Shown here: one piece after another, positions 54,672-64,000 of the stretch
Numbering within the stretch: position 1 is the stretch's first letter
How the letters are laid out: each line of letters begins with the position of its first letter
Assembly: GCA_038030265.1 (NCBI GenBank)
Contig: CM075937.1
Span: forward strand, 10,168,001 to 10,232,000
DNA from: Corythucha ciliata
Taxonomy: Eukaryota > Arthropoda > Insecta > Hemiptera > Tingidae
Direction of reading: 5' to 3'
DNA length: 64,000 nucleotides
The notes under the pieces: model-generated
Seen by the model: the letters and a program-made list of their open reading frames with translations, nothing else
The model's database searches: none
What the model was told of the DNA's origin: nothing
Position numbers and translations under genes: made by a program

Positions 54672-56137
54672 TAGCTTTGGCACTCAGAAAGAAGGTTGAT
54701 CATAATATAGGTGGTTCTACATATAGCAATTCAATTGTTTGAATAAGATTGATTATGATAAGTTTCTTGTTAAATTAAGAAATGTTGATTGGGACGTAGT
54801 CTTACATCATAATAACGTAGATATTCTGGTGGCTAGTTTTATAAACGAAATTAAATCAATAATTGAAGAATGTTAGGTTAATTATAGCATTAATACATAC
54901 AATAAATTTCGGAAGATTAAACATTGGGTTTCAAAAAGAATTATCACTTCTAAATTACAGGGCTAAAATTTAAGACTTATCGAAATATTCTAAATATTGT
55001 GATAAAAACAGTCAAAGTTATGCATTATAGAAAGTTGGTAAATGAGGCAAAACATGACGGAAAACAATTGTGGCCAATTGTAAACGAAGCTACAACGGGA
55101 GTAAAAAAGAAGTCCTCTGCTAGATTTGATATTAAAATTAATGAGAATACGACACTAACGAAATATTTTGATGTTGCACAGGCCTTTAATTCTCATTTTG
55201 TTAGTGTGGGAGAACAAGTGAGGCAAAAAATTAGTCAAGGTAGTGAATCCTATAGTGACCCTAATATGATTTGTAATTTTGAAATGTTAAATCTATTTTT
55301 TTGAAACCTGTTTGTAGTATAGAAATTATGAATTTAATTAGTAATTTGAAAACCAGATGTTCTTATCATGAGGATGGTATGACTAATGAGCTTTTAATAA
55401 GGATAAAGAAATTCATTGCAATGCCCCTGGAGCGAATATTTAACAGATGCCTGGACTCTGGTCATTTTCCGTCTTATTTTAAGAGAGCATTAGTCATTCC
55501 ACTATTTAAAGCTGGGGATTGTAGAGAGGTCAGCAACTACTGGCCTATCTCTCTGGAATTAACATTGGGTAAATTATTGGAAAAGTGCATTATGTCCGGG
55601 ATTTCAGAGTTCTTGCTAACTCATCTGATTATCTCCAAAAGGCAATTCGGTTTCCAGGCTGGCTTATCAACGGACCACGCGCTGTTTGAAGTATCGAAGT
55701 TTATCAGTGAGCGCTTGGATCAAAACTTGAGCGTGTTTTGAGTATTCATTAATGTTCACAAAGCCTTCGACTGCATAAGCCATGAATTGATTTTCAAAAA
55801 ATTGGAGAGCTACGGTATTAGAGGGGTTGGTCTCGGCTTGATAGTCACGTATATCACAGGCAGAACGAAAAAAGTCAAAATAAATGACACTGTCAGCCAT
55901 GAGATGGTTCTAAAGTCCGGTGTACCACAGGGTTCCGTATTGGGTCCGCTGCTGTTCATCTTGTACTACAACAGTATTTTCGATTTGGACATTTCGGCCA
56001 CCCCATTCTGCTTCGCGGACGACACGGTCTTCTTGTTCAGTGACGCCAACTCTGGTGTTGTTATTGACAACTTGTTGAAGGATTTAAAAGTGATGAAGCA
56101 ATGGCTTGACACAAATTGTTTTTTTGTTAAAATTTGA
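54672..56137 (+). pseudogene. LINE linker and reverse transcriptase
   Basis: From 54672 come linker sequence (FDKFLVKLRNVDWDVVLHHN) and, from 54999, RT N-terminal parts (YRKLVNEAKHDGKQLWPIVN). After a stop near 55302 come KRALVIPLFKAGDCREVSNY and RQFGFQAGLSTDHALFEVSK; after a TGA near 55739, NVHKAFDCISHELIFKKLES, YGIRGVGLGLIVTYITGRTK, GVPQGSVLGPLLFILYYNSI and the catalytic FADD. YGIRG points to the Daphne/Crack side of CR1. It ends at a stop at 56137, before the thumb is complete. Confidence 0.85.
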
Positions 56138-56757
56138 AAAGTCGTCGATTATTAAATTTTCCATTGTTTCGCGATTCGAGGATGAAGATGATAGTCATTT
56201 GGTGAATCACTCCGAAGGTTGTAAAGATAGGTGTAATTGTGGCTGCGATAGGATTAAATACGTTAATCAGTGTAAATACAAAATAACCCCAAAACACTTT
56301 AGAATTCAATTGTGTTTTATGGTAATTTCAGGGATGAAATTTGGAACGATCTAACGTCACTGTAGAACTTCTTGAAGATTAAAATAAGACTTTGAAATCG
56401 AATATTGGTGCAGAAATGGAGCCAAAATTTATGTGCGAAGTTTGGGCGAGGGGACGACTGGGAATGGGTCGAGGAAACCCGCCTGAAACCCCACCTTAAG
56501 GTACCAGAATAACTTTGTATATGTTTATATCTATTACGCTGTAGCTGTTGTTGTATTTGCTGCTGCTTTGAGTAATTTGGCGTTAATTGTCATTCATTTG
56601 TGTTTGTTGAGTTGTTTTTGTTGCTCATTGTACTAGGTAGTTAGGTAAATTATTATTTATTCGCCCTTGTTCACTCGTCGCTGTTATGAGTCAGCTCCAG
56701 TCCTCTACTCAAGTTTACCTTCTTGAGGTCTGGTTAAATAAATAAATAAATAATTAA

Positions 56758-58789
56758 ATGTTTTTTGTCACTTTTGGTTTGGTACTTTCCCTTAATTTAA
56801 ACCGCTTTGATGACCATTGTCCGAAGAACTTGATTTGTTTATGTAAGAATTCATGACTTTCGTCATCAGATCCCTCGGCCCTCCACCGAAAAACAACCAC
56901 AATGTCACTCCCATCCACTTGCGTCCTCATTCTTTCTTTTTCGGTCTCTTCTTTTTTTCCCCGTAGTAAGATTGATGGGTAACGAGTGTCGCACCATCAG
57001 CTTTCTCTCTCTCTCTCTCCCTCAAACCTTCTCCTTGAAAACTGAAAATTTAGTAGGTAGTCGGAAAGGCAAGGGGGGCTAAGGGCTAATGTCTTGGCTA
57101 ATATTTGTTTTCACCCTCTCGGATTTCCACTGTTACACATCTCTCCCACCCCCCTCCACCGTTAACCGTTCCAACAGCCCACAACACAGTCCTCTCACTT
57201 TAATCGGCGTATGTGTGTGTTATGAACCCCGAAGTTTGACCCCATTATTTTTCCCTCCTATGTAAGGTTTGTTCATCCTTCATCAAGAGAAGTGCGATAC
57301 CGGCCAAGAGGAATGGGTTGGGTTGTAAGTGTAGAAGTGGGCTCTTCTATCTTCTTTCCTCTTCTAACCCCATTCCCTTATGAAGAACGTGGCTAGAAAA
57401 GCCATCCGGGAAAACGTTTTTCTTTACTTCTAGATATGGAAGTTTTGCTTTTTTTGTTTTGATTACTTTTTCGCTCTTCTAGAATTTTTTAAAAAAGATT
57501 TGTGACAACAGTAGCCGATGTAATCAGTTTTAATGGGCCTTTCATCTCACTAAAAATGGACAAAAACATGATGTATGGGGAGGGGGGTCCCTTCACAATA
57601 AATCTGTGTAAAGCCCCTTTTACACGAGCAAGTTTTTTGATCAAAAATGTAGTCCAGTATAATAAGAACTAAAAAGGGCGGTCAGGTTGCAATAATTAGG
57701 GTAGATGTTGTCTGGGATGGTGCAGGTATGACGTGTTCAAATTGTTGACCTCGAAAGACATCGGGATCACCATGGAATTCTCGAAAAACCACAAAAATGC
57801 GGGACTTTTTGGGGGTTTTGGCTCCTTCACGCTAAACTAGCCTAAACTAGTCTAAAGCGGGTTCTAAATGTATTATCGTTTCCAAGATACAGCTCGTCAA
57901 ATTTAGGCAAATTTGTAAACAATCCAAAATGCTGTCTATGGTTCTTCGTTTTCGTTAGCGTGACATTGTAGAAACCTTTAATGATCATGATAGTACTAAT
58001 TATTTTGCTAGACTAGACTGAATCTTCAAAAATGAGGCCAAACGACTTGTTATCCCTAATGTTTTGATAGTGGTTTTCAACCAATAGGTGGTGGCGGGCT
58101 GGCTGGGCCGTCGTCCGATATCCACACTTGGGTCGCGACCCATAATTTTGTCCTAAAGGGCCAAATACGCTTAGCAAAATACTCCCGTGGTGGGGTCCAC
58201 AATCTCCTTATTTTCTATATAATTTTGAGATTTTTCATATCTCCCGTCGTCTGATCTGTTCAATCAGGTTCAAAAATGGTTGGGAAACGAGAAGTGCCCA
58301 TTGAAATTGGTAGCGTTTTCCATTAGCACAAAAAGTAGAGCTGGGGCTGCTCGAGGTCTGATCTGATAAGAGTTTGAAGGTTCCATTTGCCAATTGATCC
58401 TCAGCAGAGCGACTTTTTATTCGTTCCATTTATCCCTACTGGTGCGGACAACTCTGGACAAGGAGAAAAAAATCGGAAAAAAAGACTCACCTTTTCCACC
58501 ACTGTGTGACCGAGTTAGACGCGCGATCCTCAGAGCTCAGAGCCGCGAAAAATGCGCGATTTCTCGGCAAACGGTGCAGAACAACGATGGAGGGCGAGCC
58601 GGACAAAAGAGGAGGGGTTTAGGACCCGTACTTTGAAGTTCACTAGAATTTTTACTCGCAATAGGAACAGCTTGAATTTACCTAGAGCGACTCATTAACG
58701 ACTATGAGATATAGGGGGGAAAAAAACCCGGGAAATCGATACATGGCATTCAAATATACAGGGTGACCGACTTTTCATCAACGTCTTGT
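56758..58789. other. Non-coding unique DNA
   Basis: It holds a (CT)n run (57003-57019), T-rich stretches and no open frame with a known domain. It may be genuine unique host DNA, intergenic or intronic. Confidence 0.45.
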
Positions 58790-59575
58790 CTGAGATACGT
58801 AAAGTTCAACATTTTTTAACCAAACAATAACGGGTTTTAACTCAAAACTGACGTTTTTCAACAAAAAAACTGAATATTTCACTCTAGTGTAACTGAATAT
58901 TTTACTTCAAAACTGACGTTTCTACGCCAAAGACAAAGTGTTCACGCCTAAACTAAAAATTTCACAGTACAACTTTTGAATTTCAAGTCTTTACCCCCAA
59001 AAACTGGTGAATTCCGCCTAAAAATGGCGGGTTTAACCTAAAAGATCAAAAACGAATGATTTTAATTGCAATTAACAGACCACTCAGTACTAAAAACTGC
59101 CGATTTTATCCTCAATTGGCGATTTTAGTAAAAAAAACGTACAATTCCTGGCCAAAGCTGACATGCCCTCCCTCTCCAAATGAAGATGGTACCACAAAAC
59201 TGGCGATTTTAACCTAAAACTAAACTTTACTGTTCCATTTACACCCGAAACGACAATTTCCCCTCAAAATTAGATAATTTAATCTAAAACTGTCACACTT
59301 TAACTAAAGTTTTCCTCAAAACGGGTGATTTTAGGCCATTCTGCCTTGAAAACAGGTGATTTCACACAAAAAAAGTGACAAATTCATCGCAAAACTGACT
59401 ATTTTATACCAAAGCAGACGATTTCACGCCAAAGCTGACGTGTTGCCTCATAAGTAATGACGTTAATACAAAACTGGTCATTTTACCCCAAAACTGACTG
59501 TTTTAATTCCAAAACTTACGATTTCAAAGACGTTTCTAAACTGACTATTTTACCCTGAAACTCGCGGTTCCATCC
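58790..59575. repeat. Degenerate 20-bp tandem array, family C
   Basis: The unit is near CAAAACTGACGATTTTACCC at about 20-bp spacing (clear at 59468-59520). Its complement contains CGTCAGTTTTGG, a core also seen in family B (CGTCAGTTTGGCC). Confidence 0.75.
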
Positions 59576-60009
59576 AAAAACGCTGCGAATTATCGAACAA
59601 TGCCTTATTATTTCGACTGTGGGTTTATTATTCATGGATGTAGTCAAATCCGGCTTGAAATTACATGAAAATCGACACCCCACACCACTATGACCCCAAA
59701 TCCTTTGAAAATCCCCATTTTGGACCCGCTTTTGGCCCATAAAACCCCAGGGAGTTATTTGATCAAACTGATCAGATGTTAGGACCAACTAGACCCCAAA
59801 TGGAGTCTATGTGCGAAAGAACGAGTTTTTTCGAGCAATCCTAGGGCAAGATATGGCCCGGACGGCGGACGGACATTTTTTTTTTTTATTGCAGATTTGG
59901 ATTCTACGCACTTTGAAACGTAAAACTACAAATTTTGAGGGGGGGTAAAAAAAAAAATGTTTTGCGATCCGATTACGAAGACTTATTATTGAGAAATAAT
60001 AAGCCAAAA
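59576..60009. other. Non-coding gap
   Basis: A minus-strand frame of 90 codons (59516-59788) has no recognised domain. A/T homopolymers are frequent. Confidence 0.4.
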
Positions 60010-60315
60010 GATCACTTTACCTCAAAATTGACAATTATTTACTTTGTTGGGCACAGCTTTTCAGGGCACATAGAGTCAGTTTTGACGATTTCAAGGCTTG
60101 AATAGCTATAATTGTAATTTTTAGGGCGCACAGTCTTTCCAGTTAATAGGAGCGAATAGTACGTCCCAAGTCAAGGCGAGAACAGCCAGGTTGGCCATTT
60201 TCGACGCTCCGAATGGTCTATTTTGCTATTTTCAGGGCAAGAGTCACTTGTTCAGACATTTTTAGAGCTCTATTCGTCAGGAAATCCATTTCTAGAGCAC
60301 CTTGGCCGAGAATGT
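60010..60315 (+). repeat. Short family B array remnant
   Basis: Units such as TTTTCAGGGCACATAGAGTC and CCATTTTCGACGCTCCGAAT match the array in hAT-like element 1. It is cut off where the second copy of the 4.3-kb element begins. Confidence 0.65.
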
Positions 60316-60395
60316 GGAAGATTTCTTTGAATCACAGTATTCGTATCATTTATCAAAGGAATCATGGAGGGCATGAAGGAGAGATTCAGTCTTCG

Positions 60396-61433
60396 GTCAT
60401 AGATAAAGGAAGTATACTATAGATGGGAAACTGGCGGTGGTGGGGGTAAGACAGTCTTTTGCGCTACCTGGCTTAAAGCCGCCCAACTATTTTCACCGAA
60501 ATCACCGGTAGATAGCGGTAGTTTTTCTCTTTCTCGTACTTCATTAATAGGTCTGGTCCAGTGAGGTGTTGGGAAAATATTCGGAGTAGATTTGTTATAG
60601 GACCAACCAATATTTTATTGGCTGGCCCCATGGCAAATTTGCTCCAAACATGTTTCCAAACACCTTACTGGAACAAACTAATATTCCTATTGGTTCAAAA
60701 AGAAAAAAAACTGATCCAATATTTATGGTTGTTATATTTTATTGACAAAATTTCACAAATAGGAGTAGTCTGCCTCGCGAGGCCGCTGGAACTTTGCACT
60801 GGGAGTCGAAGTGCTTGTCACACACAAGTACCCGTAATTTCTCGCATTTCCGAAATCGGTCCATTAGACTTTTATCCCCAATGCTCTCCAACCACTTCCA
60901 AGCCAAATCACGATTGGAGGGCAAATAATGTTGGGGCAATGTTCTGTCCTCACAGCCGGGTACACAGCACTTGTGCTTCCCACCAGGCATTGTTACTATG
61001 TGTGGATGTAGGGACAAGGCTTCAAAGGAAAATATATTCCTGAATAACTCAGAAATACCTTTAAGGTAGGAACGGAGGTTCGTTCTCAGAACGCTTGAAA
61101 AGTAAAAAAAAGGAATGCGTTCTGGAAGAGAAAAAAAAAAAAAAAAATCAAGGCGAGGGAGTCGTTCTGAAAAGAATGGTTGAAATTTAGACAGGAAAAA
61201 AGGCAGGAATGAAAGAGAAAAACGGAAAAACAAGGATTTGAACAAAGGAACTAAAGCAACTAACCAAGCACGAGGCACAGAGCACACTGAAAGGCTCTGA
61301 CCGACGAGTGTTTCTAAGCGCTAGGTTCATGAGCGGCTGGCCTTCTAACTAAATTTCGAAAAGGTAGCGCTCCAAGCGTAAAGCCGACTAAGAACTCTGT
61401 CTCAATTATGAACAATAGAGTTTCCACCCCATG
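60396..61433 (-). mobile_element. THAP-bearing insertion
   Basis: 1038 bp absent from the first copy of the host repeat and flanked by CTTCG (60391-60395 and 61434-61438). It encodes a THAP finger. No clear inverted ends were found. A P-element relative or a retrocopied gene piece are both possible. Confidence 0.6.
60745..60990 (-). pseudogene. THAP zinc-finger exon
   Basis: ATG at 60990: MPGGKHKCCVPGCEDRTLPQ, then LAWKWLESIGDKSLMDRF and LRVLVCDKHFDSQCK. The C-x4-C pair, the Trp, and C-x2-H form the C2CH THAP signature, a sequence-specific DNA-binding fold used by P-element transposases and by host regulators. The reading frame ends soon after (FVKFC). No transposase core follows on this strand, so the piece is partial. 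Confidence 0.7.
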
Positions 61434-62154
61434 CTTCGAGTCACGAGTTAGAGCTCCTCGTGCTCATTCTGCAGAACATCAGCTACTTTGCATGTAGAGC
61501 TTGTTGGGTCAAGTTCAATATACTTAATTACTGGACAATGAAGACTCTTTCAGAGATCAGAAGACTGATCCAGTTGAGGGTCCAGAAGTCCTGACCCTCA
61601 ACCTTGTGGGCATCAGATGGCGCAGGCCTTGACTATCATGGTATCATGACACAAACACAGCCCTGCAGCCTGCTGCGAATCTCTTTAAGATGTGGCCAGT
61701 ACCTAGGCCGTTGCTGGCCCTTACCTGGCCTGTAACCCATCTTTGGCCCGGACTCCCCAGCAGAGTAGGTCCCATCACTCAGCTCGACCCGTTAGCCGCG
61801 ACTGGTGGCCAGCCAGTCCCGCCCGAGAGGCACCACGTGGAGGTGGGTCTTTCAGAGCTGAGGGTGCTGGCTTGCGCCATGGACATAACCGGGCAGTGAA
61901 GGTGCCCCTGTACTCTGCATAGTAGCCAGGACTCAAGAGTCGTCCTTGTCAATCTGGGCCCCCATTCTTTTCCCAGTATTCCGTGCAGGAGGCACGCTTT
62001 TTTACTTTTTTACTGTTTGACCCTTTTACAAAATCTCCTGTCCCTCATGCACGCGCATGGGCTTCAAAATGTGGATAATAAAAAAGAATTAATTCAATTT
62101 CTTGAACTAGCATTCAACCAAACAAACCTAAAACTTCACCTTCAGTGTTTTTAA

Positions 62155-62373
62155 GGTCCCGTTCACACGAGCCACTAACGCGTGGCTGGCTGTGACTGAC
62201 ACTAACGCGCCACTTTTAGAAATACATTGCCTTCAATGGGAGCCACTCACGCACCACTAACGCGTGGAAGTGGCTCCGTGAGAACGCTCCCATTGAAGGC
62301 AATGTATTTCTAAAGTGGCGCGTCAGTGTCTGCCACAGCCAGCCACGCGTTAGTGACTCGTATGAATGTGCCC
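62155..62373. mobile_element. 219-bp Harbinger-type foldback MITE
   Basis: The arms run from GGTCCCGTTCACACGAGCCA to the complementary right end and share CACTAACGCGTGGCTGG and CATTGCCTTCAATGGGAG. Flanked by TAA (62152-62154 and 62374-62376). The paralogous site in the first copy (near 34907-34912) is empty, with a single TAA. Confidence 0.88.
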
Positions 62374-62438
62374 TAACTACTTTGACCACCAGCTACAGTG
62401 GAAGAAAGGACAGAAAAGTCTCCGTGTGTACAGGGCTT

Positions 62439-64000
62439 AAGGGAAGAAATAGCTAATGCCAAAGTGTTTGCTTTTTCTCAATTTTAGTTGTGATGGAGGG
62501 CTTTTCGCCGATTTTAGCCACGAATTAGTGCCTTTTCTCAACTTTTGCCGAGAATTACTTCTATCGTTTTCTCAATTTTGGCGGCGAAGTTGCCACCTGA
62601 AACCGCGAATTAACCATTTCTTAATTCTGTGTTAAGTGTTTTTTCTCCATTTTAGCCGGGTTTAAGTGAGTTTCTAACTTTTAGTCATGAATTAGCGCTT
62701 TTTCTCAATTTTATAGCTGCGAATTTTGAATTTTTAAAAATTCTAGCCGAGAATTTTGAATTTCTTGAATTCTAGCCGCGAATTACAGCTTTTTCTCCAT
62801 GATCAGCCGCTGTTTCTCAATTTTAGACTACCTCAAAGAACAGTATGTTTAACCCACCCCCCCTTGGTGAATCCTCTGATTACACGCCAGTTATGTGAAG
62901 CTCCAATATTTCCATATTAGCTGCGAAAAAGAGATTTTTCCACACTTTATCCGCGAACCAGTGATTTACCACAATTTCAGCCGCGAATCAGCAATTTTAC
63001 ACGTTTTCATTCGTGAAATTATAGTTTTTTCTGATCAATGTCATCCAGGAATTAGCGATTTATCTCAATTTTAGCAGCAACGAAGTATAGTTTTCAATCC
63101 GTGAATTAGCTATTTTCCCCATTTTATCCACGAGTTGACGTTCCCCTCAATTTGTGTTGCAAATTAGCTAAATTTCATTTTCTTAGCAGCGAATTACACT
63201 TTTTATCACTTTGAGCTACAAACCAGCGTTATTCATAATTTTAGCCGCGCTAATTTCAGTATTGGATTCCCCGCGTTTTTCTAAATTTTAGCATCGAATT
63301 AGCGTTTTTATCAATTGTAGCCGTGAATTAACGTTCAGAATTTAATCCGCGAATTAGCGCTTTATTATATTTTCATTCACTGTTCAGCGTATTCTAATTT
63401 TCATCAGCGAAATAATTAGCGATTCTTTTCAATTTGGGTGGCCAATTAGGTTTGTCCGAATTTTAGTAGCTAATTAGCACTTTTTGTAGAATCATTCATG
63501 AATTAGCGATTTTTCTCAATTTTTGTTGCAAATTAGCAACACTAGCGTAGTTTTCTTAATTTCAGCTCTGAATTGCAGCCAATATTGAGAAAAAAACATA
63601 AATTATCAGCGCGTCTAATATTACGAAAAACGCTAATTTGCACCTGAAAGTGGGAAAATGTGTTAATTCACTGCTTAGGAAATGAAGAATTGCTAAATTG
63701 TAGTCAAAATAGACAGAATAGAGAAGAACGCCAATTCGTGGAAAAAATGAAGAAAAATAGTTAATTCACAGAATTAAAACTTTATTTCACTGCTCGGTAC
63801 TCAAATTGAGAGAAAGTGCTAATGCGCAGCAAAAATTGAGAAAAAATGCCAATTCACAATTTAAATTGGCAAAAAACGGCTACAATTCGGATAATCCTGA
63901 TTCGCCTGAATCAGCCATAATTAATTCGCCGCAAAAATGGAGAAAAATCGCTAATTCATGGATGAAATTGTCAAAAAGCTTTAATTTGCTGATAACAGTC
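62439..64000. repeat. Degenerate 30-bp array, family A, with orientation switch
   Basis: From 62460 to about 63580 the units read CTCAATTTTAGCCGCGAATT-like on the plus strand. From about 63585 to the window end they are reversed (GCTAATTCG...AAAATTGAGAAA). The array abuts the terminal repeat of the 4.3-kb element on the left and runs off the window on the right. Confidence 0.8.

Larger units (their letters stand above)
52290..56757 (+). mobile_element. CR1/Daphne-like LINE split by the hAT-like element
   Basis: 5'-truncated LINE: endonuclease from about 52303 to 52512, interrupted by the hAT-like copy (52515-54671), then linker and RT to 56137, 3' UTR, and a (TAAA)n tail at 56733-56755. Candidate flanks are AAATTTTTTGT near 52287 and AAATGTTTTTTGT near 56756. 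Confidence 0.8.
60316..62438. mobile_element. Second, left-truncated copy of the 4.3-kb element
   Basis: Homologous to 31564-34970: 60316-60395 matches the segment before the hAT-like insertion, 61434-62060 matches the segments around it, and the right terminal repeat (GTCTCCGTGTGTACAGGGCTT complement pair) ends at 62438. It lacks hAT-like element 2 (empty site 61490-61497) and about 350 bp present at 34470-34810. It has gained a THAP insertion (60396-61433) and a Harbinger-type MITE (62155-62373). Confidence 0.85.

Overview
This window is eukaryotic and almost certainly arthropod, most likely insect. It contains Jockey-, CR1/Daphne- and R1-type LINEs, Ty3/gypsy pol remnants, a MULE transposase with a FLYWCH finger, a THAP exon and a two-gene CACTA-like transposon carrying a DUF4806 partner protein. 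There are no operons or bacterial-style genes, and I recognise no intact host gene. The DNA is a deep stack of transposable elements of different ages. Many insertions can be proved from the window itself, because their target-site duplications (TSDs) are visible or because a second copy of the host repeat supplies the empty site.

Region 1 (579-14440) is a decayed Ty3/gypsy element. A CR1-like LINE (2254-5721) and an 8.2-kb hAT-like element (5827-14029) are inserted in it. The hAT copy holds a 254-bp MITE and a Jockey LINE (8022-13540). The LINE in turn holds a composite tRNA-derived SINE (9153-9672, 11-bp TSD) and a CACTG-ended transposon (10339-12033) carrying a broken intron-containing gene with a SAM-like start. 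Region 2 (15556-17946) is a hAT-like element with an 8-bp TSD whose body is a degenerate 30-bp tandem array. It is followed by related arrays, tRNA-like pieces and unique non-coding DNA up to 22230.

Region 3 (22231-27700) is an R1-clade LINE on the minus strand with an open gag-like ORF1 and a frameshifted ORF2. Region 4 (28590-36270) is a minus-strand gypsy pol split by a 1.38-kb MULE (8-bp TSD) and by a 4.34-kb element with 35-bp terminal inverted repeats. That element contains a second array-bearing hAT-like element (31734-33908), which contains a Harbinger-type MITE. Region 5 (36850-41345) is a plus-strand gypsy pol followed by another 30-bp array. Positions 41346-43300 are unique-looking DNA with a weak promoter candidate.

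Region 6 (43301-52285) has small inverted-repeat elements, a LINE ORF1 relic and a shrunken gypsy copy whose 3' LTR is split by a 6.06-kb CACTA-like transposon with two multi-exon genes. Region 7 (52290-56757) is a Daphne/CR1-type LINE interrupted by the second copy of the hAT-like element (52515-54671). Region 8 (56760-64000) holds non-coding DNA, a 20-bp array, a second copy of the 4.3-kb element with a THAP insertion and a Harbinger-type MITE, and a 30-bp array reaching the window edge.

The coding sequences do not form a pathway. They are proteins for transposon replication (EN, RT, RNase H, IN, transposases), nearly all broken. The best candidates for something undescribed are the 30-bp arrays carried by hAT-like transposons and the SAM-like gene inside the CACTG element.
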